Under the pieces are notes generated by a model. It saw only the letters and a list, made by a program, of their open reading frames with translations, was not told the DNA's origin and made no database searches. Made by a program: the position numbers and the translations under genes. DNA of 64,000 nt from Heliocidaris tuberculata (lineage: Eukaryota; Echinodermata; Echinoidea; Camarodonta; Echinometridae), in assembly GCA_025618425.1 (NCBI GenBank), contig CM046836.1, positions 25,817,258 to 25,881,257 on the forward strand. The letters run 5' to 3'. Positions 1-10,381 of this stretch are shown one piece after another (positions within the stretch are counted from its first letter, which is position 1; the number at the start of each line of letters is the position of its first letter).

Positions 1-285
1 GAGAGAAAGAAATGAAGGCAAAGAGAACAGAGAGAAAGAAAGAGAGAGAGAGAGAGAGAGATGGAGCCAAAACATAAGAAATGCAAATGAGAAGAAATGG
101 AGTCAGAGCAGAAGATGGTGAGAAGAGAAGAGAAAGAGAAAAGAAAAGAAGAGGAGGGAAAGAGAAAAGAAGAGAAGAGAAATGGAAAAAAGTGAGAGAG
201 AGGAGAGAAAAGAGAGTGTGAGAGAGGAAGATAGAAAATAAATAAAAGGAGAGAGGGAGAGAGAAGACTGAAGGGAGGAAATAGA
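1..285. repeat. Polypurine GA-rich tract
   Basis: Almost pure A/G sequence with GAGA, GAAA and GGA runs and very few pyrimidines. It is low-complexity DNA and may form triplex structures. No gene is visible in it. Confidence 0.85.
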
Positions 286-321
286 CCTGCATCATTTTTG
301 GAAAGGCAGTGCCACTTTCAT

Positions 322-1324
322 TTAAAGGGCAATACGACCTGAAGTGTTAATACGATGATTTGTGTCAAAATAGAAAAACAAGAAAAACGGAGTTTGAAAG
401 AAACCTGACAAAGAATAATATGAATGAATGAATCAGTACATCGATGCGAATCTCAAATTGGCAATTTGGTGAGTCGACAGTGACATAATGGCGCTCAACT
501 TTCCTGTTTGTCGTACACAAGAATATTAATTTGCGGTTTTTACCTTTTACATGTACTGTACATGTAAAAGCGTCTTTTCCCAGGGCCAGTACTTACTCAA
601 AATGTATTAGTCATGGATTGTATTTCCGAACAGATTGTATTTACCGAACGCCTACAGTTAAGCGCCTAAAATGGGTTTTCATACACGTGGGACTACGCGT
701 ATGAAAACCACACTATTGAAACAAAGGTTGTGTCTTTTTCCCATAGGTTTCACACGTTCCGAAATACACTTACCTTTTTCAAGGCACCAAAACGCCACGT
801 CATTGGGAAGGGATTCACTCGGAAGGGAATATCGTATTAAATCTACGTCTTTTTAAAATTCCATAAACTTCTTTTTCTGTACATGTAGGACTTTGAGCAT
901 TCGAATTATGTAAGTTTGACAAATATTTATGATATATACATTGTGTACATTGTGTATATATGACATTTCATTTGCTATTGCTGATTTCTGGAAAGTGTTC
1001 GGAAACTGGATCCACTAAGGCACACTTTTATCTATCCTCATAAAAGAAAAAGATCCTACTGAGTAATAAATGCATTTGGAAAAAAATTACCATCTAGTCA
1101 TTTTGTGTGTTGTCAAAACAAATGGGGGAGTTGTCTGCCACTAATTACCGAATCGGCCAATTTGAAATCCCCATTTATATAGTGATTACAACTTTCGAAA
1201 ATTCAAAACTTTCTTTATATTGCTTGTACATGTACGACTTCATTCAAACTTTCACCAATTGATCTGCTTCTCTGATATTTTTCCTCTTTCTTTCAGAACA
1301 ACTTGTCATTAGGCTTGGATTTAA
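322..1324. mobile_element. TTAA-type MITE, copy 1 (interrupted)
   Basis: Begins with TTAAAGGGCAATACGACCT and is closely similar to the element at 1321-1940 over its outer parts (for example the shared stretch around CAAATTGGCAATTTGGTGAG and the shared AAAGATCCTACTGAGTAAT block). No protein is encoded. The TTAA start suggests the Kolobok or piggyBac group; which of the two is inference. A second repeat (about 606-1030) sits inside it and explains why it is longer than its neighbour. Its right end abuts or is invaded by the next copy. Confidence 0.6.
606..1030. repeat. Dispersed repeat family A, copy 1
   Basis: About 420 bp nearly identical to 12276-12690, including GTTAAGCGCCTAAAATGGG and the hairpin CATACACGTGGGACTACGCG. 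Both ends carry TTTCCGAAC in opposite orientation, so it is probably a MITE. It interrupts the element at 322-1324. The 61-residue open frame inside it is not gene-like. Confidence 0.6.
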
Positions 1325-1940
1325 AGGGCAATCCAACCTTGGTAATAAGATGATTTGTGTGAAAGCAGAAAAATAAGAAAAACAGGATGGTGAAAGTTTC
1401 AAAGAAATCGAACAAGGACTACTGGTAAGAAAGCTATGGATGTTTGAAAAATGAGATCACTACATCTATGCAAATCTCATTCTCAAATTGGCAATTTGGT
1501 GAGTCAATTGTGACATTTTTGTGGACAATTCTCCCATTTGTCGTACACAAAAATATCATTAATTTGCGGTTTTCTTCGAGGCGCTTTTACCCTCGGGGCA
1601 GTACTCAAAATATCTTGGAGATAGCATATTGCTATACATGTACATAGGTCTTCATGAACGAAAAGATCCTACCGAGTAATGCATTTTGAAAAAAAGTGAC
1701 ATTTTAGTCATTTTGTGTGTTAGAGCGAACGGGCGAGTTGTCCACAGCTACATGTACATCACAGTGACATTACCTATTCGGCCAATTTGAAATTCCCATA
1801 GTGATTACAACTTTCAAAAATTCATAACTTTCTTATTGCTTGTCCGATTTCGTTCAAACTTTTACCAATCTGCTTCTACATGTATGATTTTTCCTCTTTC
1901 TTTCATAGCAACTTGCTATTAAGGTTGGATTTCCCTTTCA
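1321..1940. mobile_element. TTAA-type MITE, copy 2
   Basis: Terminal inverted repeats: TTAAAGGGCAATCCAACCTT at the left, and the reverse complement of AAGGTTGGATTTCCCTTT at the right. It has no coding capacity. It starts exactly at the damaged right end of copy 1, giving a tandem pair. Confidence 0.65.
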
Positions 1941-3281
1941 TATTTCACCATGTACATGTACATGTACATGTATACCATTTGATATGCGCAAATGCACATG
2001 TGCACCTTTCTACTAAAATGATTTTCCCCCATCTTATCCAATTTAGCTACATGTATTTCCCAGGGATGTCAATATCAATTAATCCATTTAGAGACTGCCA
2101 AGCAAGTAAATTACTTAATTCAACACTAGCAACTTAGAACAATTGAACAAAAAGACTACATGTACATGTACATGCATGCCCCAGAGTCCATTAGAATCAC
2201 AAACAGCATCCCGCTGCATACAGCACCCGTGATGGTTGCAATGGTTGCCATAGTGACAGCCTGGTACGAAGCCGTACCTATGGAAACGTGTGTGTGCTGT
2301 TCATCATTGCTGCCTTCTGTAGTCTGCAGGCGCAGACTCTACTGACATAAATTTACTCGCAATTCCATGAAGCCTTCAGCCGAACCTAACTTTGCCACTT
2401 GCCAGTCTCTGGATTGTGTCAGGAGCAACTACACATACATAATGTACATGTGTACAGTTGAGGACCTAATGTGTACACACGTACAGTAGACCATGCAGTC
2501 TGCAGTTCAGACACTGTCACGCAATTACGTATCTGTACAACTGACAAGGATTTATATATGTGTAAACTATATATAGCCTGACTGCCTGTATCAAAACACA
2601 CGCTCTAGCAATTAGGTACGGCACAATTCAAACCCTTCTTCCTTGTTTGTTCAGAGTTGTGGAAAAGTGAAAACCCGGGACAGCAGCAGATCATTTCACG
2701 TTGAATACACATAGCAATTAAAGCATTCAACATGCCTGAAATCAATTATACATAAATGCGTCAAGGCCTCATCCATTCATCATGTATTTCAGTTTCATTT
2801 ATAATCTTGCCTTTTGAGAATCAAATGTACATAGTTTCAATCTATCAAACATCTGATAGCAAGATCGCACAAGTTTCCAAATGGAATGGATGGATGGGTC
2901 TTCTCGTGTGGAAAGATTATCTGTGAATGCTAGAAAACTGTTAAAAACTGTTTGATTAGAATGTGAAAACGAAACAAAAGAAATCATTAAAATCAAGCAA
3001 TAACAAAAAAGAAAATGATCTTCCCCGCCTACTCGTGTGAACAACATAATTCTTTGTAATCCAGTGTAATCTTTAAAACTGGCAAGATTTTGGATACATT
3101 CCTTAATTTTCATTAAAACTGTACGGTGTATGTAGATGTATTTAACAAGTAGATTTTAAAAGGGGGATTATTTTTTTAGTGTGAATATTCATCGTCCGTT
3201 CATACTCAGAACACATCAAACTCGTGTGCATCTTCAAACAGTAATACTCTAAGCCACTAGGTCAACAATAGAACTTAGGTA
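1941..3281. other. No gene recognised; TACATGTA-rich spacer
   Basis: Contains runs of the palindromic word ACATGT (about 1950-1970 and 2157-2175). Short open frames on both strands (for example 104 residues on the minus strand at 2799-3113) have no recognisable domain. It lies downstream of the minus-strand delphilin-like exon and is therefore probably intronic. Confidence 0.5.
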
Positions 3282-3703
3282 TTAACCCTTTCAGGACAGG
3301 AATTATTTAAGAGCTCAATTGATCACATTTTGTTCTGCAAATTGGCAACAATAATATTTTTCTTTTAGTGCTACGTGGTTCTAATAAGATGTACATGTAA
3401 TGTCTTGAAAATAATATACATGGTTAGGAACTTTGTCGAAAAGTTGAAAAAGTTGCCAATTTGGACAAAAAAACAATGATTTTGAATCTCTCAATGTGTT
3501 GCCAATTTAAGGATGTTCAATCTTATTCTCTTTTTTAAAATTCCTGGCATCAAACGCAATATGATCATGCAACAAAAATGGACACAGTATGTGCAGAATT
3601 TTTTGCTCTTTCTACTCATGCATCAGGTATATTTTTTAAGGCTCTAAATCAAAAGTTATTGGGCCAAACCACAAAATGTGGTCAATTGTCTCGAAAGGGT
3701 TAA
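3282..3703. mobile_element. MITE with TTAA ends, intact copy
   Basis: Flanked by TTAA; termini are TTAACCCTTTCAGGACAG at the left and its near reverse complement ending GAAAGGGTTAA at the right. It is non-coding. An almost identical copy starts 160 bp later but carries an insertion, which makes this copy a natural empty-site reference. Confidence 0.75.
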
Positions 3704-3864
3704 TTGAACTGAAGATTAACAAAAGGGAAAGGGCCATTCAGGTAACTAGAAAAGTGCAAATGGAGGCTCAACCCTCTCTTTATCTTTGACAAAAATTATC
3801 CATGGTACTGTATTGTACAGGCCCATAAGGAAGAGCAAGACTTATTCTTTCTAAACAAAGGCCT

Positions 3865-4864
3865 TTAACCCTTTCAGGACAGGAATTATTTAAGGGCTAA
3901 ATTGATCTCATTTTGTTCTTTAAATTGGCAACAATAATATTTTTCTTTCAGTGCTAAGTGCTTCTAAAAAGGTGTAATGTCTTTATAAAAATATACATGG
4001 TTAGAAATTCGTCAAAAAGTTGAAAAAATTGCCAATTTTGATGAAAAACAATGATTTTGAACCTCTCAATGTGTTGCCAATAAGGATTTTAAAGCTTATT
4101 GTCATTTTTAAAATTTCTGGCATCAAACGCAGTATGGTCATGCAACAAAAAAGGACATAGTATGTTTAGAAATTTTTGCTCTTTCTACTCATGCATCTGG
4201 GGGGTGATTCACTAACTGGGATCGATATCATTCCTAAAATCAATTTTCGGGATTGATTTCATTCCCAGCTTAAAATTAATTCCACCTTACTGATTCACTA
4301 TATCGCTTTTAGGATGGAATCAATTTTATCATGAATATATATGAGCGCAAATGAATATTTACGAGCGCACTCATTCCAACCAATCAACGTACTCAAATTT
4401 CAGTCACCGCCCCTCAGTCACCCGACCTAATTCTCTACTTAGCGCGTAGCTAGTGCGCGTTACCTAGCTACTGCATTAATTGCGCGCACGCATCGACTGG
4501 ACATACACAGGGCTAGGGCCTATGGCTAGGGCAATGAGCGTGCAGGCAGGCACAGCGTAGCCGCGCCCAGGTTGGGGCGCGGGCGGGCATGCAGTGACCG
4601 TTTGTGATTGTTAGGAGCGATCCGGATCACTCCCAACCTTAAAATCAATTCAGAGGCTGGAATCAATCCCAAATACCTTAGTGAATCAGTCACTAAAAGC
4701 GATATCGCTCTTAGGATGGATATTGTTCCTAAAATTGATTTTTTCTTATTTGGGATTAATTTTAGCTGTTAGTGAATCACCCCCCAGGTATATTTTTTAG
4801 AGCTCTGAATCAAAAGTTATTGAGCCAAACCACAAAATGTGGTCAGTTGTCCTGAAAGGGTTAA
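3865..4864. mobile_element. MITE with TTAA ends, interrupted copy
   Basis: Same family as 3282-3703, with termini TTAACCCTTTCAGGACAG and CTGAAAGGGTTAA. The copy is split by a second transposon at 4200-4784; the halves join exactly where the intact copy reads CATGCATCAGGTATA. Confidence 0.75.
4200..4784. mobile_element. PIF/Harbinger-like MITE nested in a TTAA MITE
   Basis: Terminal inverted repeats GGGGGTGATTCACTAAC at the left and GTTAGTGAATCACCCCC at the right. The flanks are CTG and CAG; the uninterrupted copy nearby has CAG at that point, fitting a 3-bp target duplication with one later change. The 3-bp duplication and G-rich terminus suit PIF/Harbinger; that assignment is inference. Its GC-rich middle (4430-4620) is not a CpG promoter of a visible gene. 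Confidence 0.7.
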
Positions 4865-4957
4865 TGTACATGACATGTACATACATTATATTGTACATGT
4901 AGGTCTACATTTTATCATTAATTATTCCATTCAACAAAAAAAATTGCTTGAATTTAC

Positions 4958-5617
4958 CTTTCTGAAGAATCCATCTGCCTTATTTTTCCTGTCCTGAGCA
5001 TGAGCTTCAAATCTTTCAGCAATCTTCTTAACAGAATGGTGTCCAGCACCAGGAATAATCACCATCTTTAACTTTGCCGCTCCCCTCACAAACAACTTAG
5101 CATCATCAGAATGCTTGATGGGAAGTCCATTGATTTCTAACACCATGTCTCCAGCCTTCAGCCCACAGTTCATCGCGGGGCCACCGCGCTCCACGATCTC
5201 CACGTACACTGGACCGCCTCCGATTAGGGTCAAACCGAAGTGGCCGTTGCGATCGCGGTAGAGTTCGCACGTCTTCACACAGGACACAACCACAATACTG
5301 GGAGGAACTTCAGGACATCGTCTAGCAAGTGTCATGATGGAGTCTGCTCCCAAGTGGAGGATGCTCTGGTTGTTGAGCTCCACGAGTTGGTCTCCGGGCT
5401 GGAGACCGGCTGCATGGGCGTGGCTGTTCGGCTCCACAGAGAGAATATACGTGGGGGCATCGCCTCCGATGGTGAAGCCAAATGACTTTGGCCAGTTTTT
5501 GTTGTTGACGGGCATCGGGAGGGGCGGTCTCTTGTGGGGTCTCTTGGACGACCCTGTGGAGGGTCTAGATGACCGGACAGACCGGGTCATTCGAGAGGAT
5601 GTTGACCGTCCAGGCAT
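4958..5617 (-). CDS. GRID2IP: Delphilin-like scaffold, first coding exon (two PDZ domains)
   Basis: This exon encodes 220 residues. A basic Ser/Arg/Pro-rich leader (1-38) is followed by PDZ domain 1 (about 41-112, carboxylate-binding loop SFGF at 45-48, PGDQ at 74-77) and PDZ domain 2 (about 117-188, HFGL at 126-129, AGDMVLEING). A charged stretch, DRKNKADGFFRK, follows and resembles the start of the harmonin-N-like domain of delphilin. PDZ 1 matches vertebrate delphilin strongly from memory: NxxWPxxFGF, AHAxGLxPGDQ and LARRCPxVPPS. Delphilin is a postsynaptic scaffold that binds glutamate receptor delta-2 and has C-terminal formin FH1/FH2 domains. On the minus strand the exon ends at AAAG|GTAAAT (phase 0). 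A 3' splice site TTTTTACTCCAG lies just upstream at 5641-5642, so this is the first coding exon but probably not the first exon. The ATG at 5617 is the first in frame; a three-codon upstream ATG frame precedes it. Later exons (HNL, FH2) were not found and should lie beyond position 1. Confidence 0.85.
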
Positions 5618-5640
5618 GATTCCTCTCTAGGTTTCCATAC
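5618..5640 (-). other. 5' UTR part of the delphilin-like exon
   Basis: Between a good 3' splice site (TTTTTACTCCAG, minus strand, ending at 5641) and the ATG. It contains one short upstream frame (ATG GAA ACC TAG). This predicts at least one upstream non-coding exon. Confidence 0.5.
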
Positions 5641-5965
5641 CTGGAGTAAAAACTGGAAAAGTACAAAGAATTAATATTTCTCTTTCAATTCCTTGTTCAA
5701 CCAAAAAAAATGAGGTACTGTAGAGTAACCCCCCCAAAAAATAATTTTTCTTTTGACTTCCAAAAAGGTACCAATTAATCTATCTTTCATCCGTATAATC
5801 TAGTAAGTATCTTTAAATTGTTCAGCCCACATTAAATTTGGCATTCCTTCATTGAGAGAACTGTCCCCAAATCACTTGAATATACATGTACATGTACATG
5901 TACAATGAAGGAGAAAAATTGAAATACAGAAAGTTAGAAATGCAGTCCCTTCGTGCCTTCAATAA

Positions 5966-6045
5966 TTTTAGGCATTACTCCCAGTGTTAAAGATCGTATG
6001 CTTGATCAAGCATGCGATCTTTAACACTGGGAGTAATGCCTAAAA
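5966..6045. repeat. 80-bp near-perfect palindrome
   Basis: Arms of 40 bases centred on GCTTGATCAAGC at 6000-6011, with a single mismatched pair. It contains the inverted word GGCATTACTCCCAGTGTTAA. It lies 326 bp upstream of the delphilin-like exon, presumably in its first intron. There is no T-run after it to suggest a small RNA gene. Confidence 0.85.
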
Positions 6046-6391
6046 ATTTGTTTACGAATTAAAATTCCTCCCATTAAGCTTCTTGATTTACTAAATTTTA
6101 CTTTCTTGTATTAGGGAAATCTCATTTTCATGTAAATCTTAAAGAGCCCTCTTGGAAAAAATATCTTGAGGGCACAGTAATGAAATGCTTGAAACATACT
6201 ATTTTTGATATGAATGTCTAGGCCTAGAAATATACATGTAGTTATCTTCCTTTTCCATACTCTGTACTACAAGTACATACACTGTATATTATGGCTGGTT
6301 TCCAGTTTCCCAGTACCCCACGCTTCGTTTTTTGAGATGGTAGACAACAACAGAGCATGAGAGTTCTCAAGGTCACAGGGGTTGATCAATA

Positions 6392-8177
6392 GGCCCGTCT
6401 TCATCAGCCCGAGTTTCCAAAATAGCCCGCTAATTCTGATCCGGGAAACTAACCCGATCAGAACTAGCTCGAGCTAGTTTGTAATGAAGACGCAATTAGC
6501 TGGCTATTTTGTGGGTTTCTAGCTAGAGCTAGAAGCCTATTAAAGTCAACTCGGGTTTTTTTGTGAAATAGCGCGCTATTTGGCGAATTAGCCCGCTAAT
6601 TCGCAGGTGAAGACGCACTCGAGTTTTGACTCGGGTTAATTTATTCATTACACCAATCCTAGAAATGTTATTTTCCTTATGTATTTCTTGATTTTCTTCT
6701 CTCTTTCCACCTTTTCCTTATGTATTTCTTTGTTTTTCCTTCTTTCTTTTTTATCCTTATGTATTTCTTTGTTTTCCCCATTCTTTATTCTTCTTTCTAT
6801 TCTTATGTATTTCTTTGTTCTTCTTGCTATCCTATTTTCTTTATATATTTCTTGTTTTTCTTTTTTCTATTTGTCTTTTCCTTATGTATTTCTTTGTTTT
6901 TCCCATTTTCTGTTCTTCGATCTTGCTATCCTCTTTTCTTTGTTTATGTATTTCTTTGTTCTTTCTGTCCTCTTCTCTTTATATTTCCTTATGTATTTCT
7001 TTATTTTTCTTTCTATTCTATATTTTCCTCATGTATTTCTTTGTTTCTTATGTATTACTTTGTTTTTCCTTCTCTTTTTTCTCCTAATATATTTCTTTGT
7101 TTTCCCCATTATTTATTCCTTCTTTCTATTCTAATGTATTTCTTTGTTCTTCTTTCTCTCCTCTTCTCTTCATATGTATTTCTTTATTTTTCTTTCTATT
7201 TTATCTTTTTCCTTATGTATTTCTTTGTTTTCCCAATTTTTTATTCTTCTTTAATTTCTTATGTATTTCTTTATTCTTCTTGTTATCCTCTTTTCTTTAT
7301 GATTCTTTATGTATTTCTTTGTTTTCCTGTTGTCTACTCTTCTGTCTATTTATATGTATTTCTTTGTTCTTCTTTTTTACCCTCTTCCCTTTATATTTCT
7401 TTGTTTTCCTTCTCTAATTTTATCTTTTCCTTATGTATTTCTTTGTTTTCCCCATTTTCTGTTCTTCGATCTTGCTATCCTCTTTTCTTTATGTATGTCT
7501 TTGTTCTTTCTGTCCTCTTCTCTTTATATTTCCTTATGTATTTCTTTGTTTTTCTTTCTATTTTATCTGTTTCCTTATGTATTTCTTTGTTTTTCTTTCT
7601 ATTTTATCTGTTTCCTTATGTATTTCTTTGTTTCTTATGTATTACTTTGTTTTTCCTTCTTTTTTTTTTCTCCTTATGTATTTCTTTGTTTTCCCCATTA
7701 TTTATTCTTCTTTCTATTCTTATGTATTTCTTTTTTCCTCTTTCTATCCAGTTTTCTTCGTATTTCCTTATATATTTGTTTGTTTTTCTATTGTTTTTTC
7801 CTTATGTATTTCATTGTTTCTTATGTATTATTTTGTTTTTCCTTCTCTCCTTTTGCTCCTTATATATTTCTTTGTTTTCCCAATTATCTATTCTTATTTC
7901 TATTCTTATGTATTTCTTTGTTTTTCCTTCTCTCTTTTTATCTTTTCCTTATGTATTTCTTTGCTCTTTTCTCTTCATTTATCCTATATATTTTTTTAAA
8001 TTTTCCATCTTCGAAGTGCGCATGCTCTGAAGCTCGAGTTTATTCCCAGAACGAGGGGGAATCGCTCGACTCGGGCTGATGGAGACGGGGTTTTTCAAAC
8101 TCGGACTTTTTTCTCGAGAAGCGCTGATCGGGCTAGAATCTCGAGCTTGAGCAAACTCGGGCTGATGGAGACGCACC
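6392..8177. mobile_element. TIR transposon carrying a minisatellite
   Basis: Left end CCCGTCTTCATCAGCCCGAG and right end CTCGGGCTGATGGAGACGC are inverted repeats. Subterminal copies of CTCGGG, GCTAATTCGC and AGCTCGAG in both orientations fill 6430-6640 and 8030-8160. The middle (6678-7985) is a pyrimidine-rich tandem repeat. No transposase is encoded. The superfamily is not clear; I could not identify a convincing target duplication. Confidence 0.65.
6678..7985 (+). repeat. Pyrimidine-rich minisatellite (about 40-bp unit)
   Basis: About 30 imperfect copies of a unit starting TATGTATTTCTTTGTTTT, mostly 39-46 bases apart. The plus strand is nearly all T and C and lacks stop codons in all three frames. 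This creates open frames of up to 436 codons, which read as Phe/Leu/Ser/Tyr-rich nonsense and should not be annotated as membrane proteins. Confidence 0.9.
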
Positions 8178-9472
8178 TAATGTCAGGCTCAGGGCAAGCC
8201 TTTTCAACCCCTGCATGGAATCACATTACAATAAAAACTCAGTCATGTACTACATGAATACAGGGTCTACATATTAAAGTATCTCACTTTTTGCATTGCA
8301 CCCACATTAAAAGTACAAGAGGTGCACTGTTCTTGCCTTTGCCCTTTTTGAGTTGAGATGTGACTTCATACATGTAACACATAAATGTACATGTACACAG
8401 GCTTTAATAGCAAATTCATGAGTGGTCCAGATACATGTAACGTAAATTTCCAAAACTTTCTAGCCATGAATTGAGCCACTAACAATTGGGCCAATAACTG
8501 AACTCATTCCAGTACAAATTAAGATAACGACTTCGGATGAGAAGCTCATTACATGCGGAAAAGAGTGTTTTGTACCACAAAAAAAAGCAAAAACAAAAAC
8601 AAAAACAAAAACAAAACAAATACGCTGTACATGTACATATATATCGATCAATGCCATCATTGCCATGATGAAAAATTCTGAAAAACTATTTTAAAAAACT
8701 GTTTCATTGCACAGTATTCATCAGATTTCATGCTCATAGCAATTTTATTGCAAGTAGATCTAGGTCTAAAACTAAAATGGGGAAAGAGACATGTACATGT
8801 ACATACATAAGAGAGTTTATTATAGAGAAGTTTTCGGCATAAAATCAACTTTAAAAAGTATACTGTTACGCCAGACCTGACGAGTGAAAACTGGTTGAAT
8901 AGACTAATTATATGACTCCCAAAACTCTCAAAAAGCCAATAATAATCTCTTATGTCTGGATATGATCCAAGGCTTTAAAAGCAATTCAGGGTGAAATAAG
9001 TACATAAATTTAGTTCCTAACATCAAGAGGAAAAAAGTGGGTATAGAGCTGTCCTGAGAGGCACCCCACCCTGGATAACTTGAACGGTTCAAGCTGTCCA
9101 GGGTACATGTACAGGTGTACTTGGTCGGGTTATCCAGGAACCATGCCTGAGTGTAGACTCTAACGCATCAATCTCTACCATGTGGATATAGCACCGGACA
9201 CACGGCTCTATCATCATGATCATGTCTACATGTACATCTAGACAGAAAAAACTGTCTGTTTGGGGGAGTTTTATAAAGTCTGTTTTCTGACTTTTGAGGT
9301 TCCCCTCCAAGACAGACCGAAGCCTCCCATCGGCACCGTAGTCGAGTAGGCATCGAGTGAGCTTAATCACTGTCCCTAAGGTGCCTCACCCCACACGTTT
9401 ACAACTTATTTAGAGTCGTATATCGACAAAAATCAACTGATATAGTAAAAGCAACGTATATAGTGAGCTCAC
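8178..9472. other. No gene recognised; TACATGTA-rich
   Basis: Probable intron of the delphilin-like gene. It contains several ACATGTACATGT runs and a (CAAAAA)n stretch at 8580-8620. A 93-codon minus-strand open frame at 9089-9370 has no recognisable domain. Confidence 0.4.
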
Positions 9473-9605
9473 CTGATTTTTGAAAGAATCCACAAGCTAC
9501 AGAAATTTTACAGTTTTTTTCCATGTTATCAACGGAGTTATCACAAGTGAATCCATCGGGCGAACAGAATGTAGTTAGTGAACACACGCGCGCATGCGTA
9601 CGCAA
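9473..9605 (-). promoter_or_regulatory. Candidate first non-coding exon and CpG-type promoter
   Basis: On the minus strand a strong 5' splice site AAATCAG|GTGAGC falls at 9473/9472. About 115 bases upstream is CGTACGCATGCGCGCG, close to the NRF1-type TGCGCATGCGC motif of TATA-less promoters. This would fit exon 1 of the delphilin-like gene, spliced to the acceptor at 5641. No transcript evidence is available, so this is a hypothesis. Confidence 0.3.
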
Positions 9606-9794
9606 GTCCCAGCCAGGTCCCAGCCATAGGTAAGCACATAATGCAAGATCCCAAAGGGAGTGCTTAGGGCAGATTTCGGTCTATGTAGGAGAGGAATTCC
9701 GTGACGCCAGACGTAGTCCCAGCGGAGCATATTCCTGAACAAAATAGACTGATTTTTCGGTCTAGTCTACATCATGTACATGCAACCAAAATAC

Positions 9795-10381
9795 TTAAAG
9801 GAAACCAAAACCCAAGGAGAGAATCAATGTTATTGGAAAGTGAAAATTCAGAGAAGCACTTTACAAAAAGTTTCATTAAAATTGGTTAAAAAATGAGAGA
9901 GTTATGGAAGTTTGAAAAGTCTCGTTTTACTTTCTATGGGGATCCTCAAATTGGCAAAATTGCTTCAAAATGGCTGATTTTGTGAACAACTCTCCATTTG
10001 TTTTATACACAGATTTTCAGATTTTCCCCATTATCTTTCAAGGTGCAGTTAATCTCCTTCTGAGCTCAACATATATAATGGGAAAATGTATTTTACACCA
10101 CATATGTCGAGTTCAGGAGGAGACAAGGAGCACCCTGAGAGATAATGGGAAAAATCTGAAAATCTGTGTACAAAACAAATGGAGAGTTGTTCACAAAATC
10201 AGCCATTTTGAAGCAATTTTGCCAATTTGAGGATCCCCATAGAAAGTAAAACGAGACTTTTCAAACTTCCATAACTCTCTCATTTTTTAACCAATTTTAA
10301 TGAAACTTTTTGTAAAGTGCTTCTCTGAATTTTCACTTTCCAATAACATTGATTCTCTCCTTGGGTTTTGGTTTCCTTTAA
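9795..10381. mobile_element. Palindromic MITE with TTAA ends
   Basis: Two arms of roughly 260 bases (9795-10056 and 10120-10381) are almost exact reverse complements around a 65-base spacer. The ends are TTAAAGGAAACCAAAACCC and its complement, flanked by TTAA. The 86-codon open frame inside is only arm sequence. The single-stranded transcript would fold into a very long hairpin. Confidence 0.8.

Noticed and set aside
2799..3113. 104-codon minus-strand frame as a possible downstream delphilin exon
   Set aside because: No similarity to harmonin-N-like or formin domains and no matching acceptor.
6720..8079. Long open frames (up to 436 codons) resembling multi-pass membrane proteins
   Set aside because: Produced by a pyrimidine-rich tandem repeat that is open in all three frames; no start context, introns or domains.
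9089..9370. 93-codon minus-strand frame with LLDYGADG, vaguely ankyrin-like
   Set aside because: Only one weak motif, no repeat structure and no splice signals in phase.
9970..10230. 86-codon frame
   Set aside because: Runs through both arms of a palindromic MITE; its start and end are mirror sequence.
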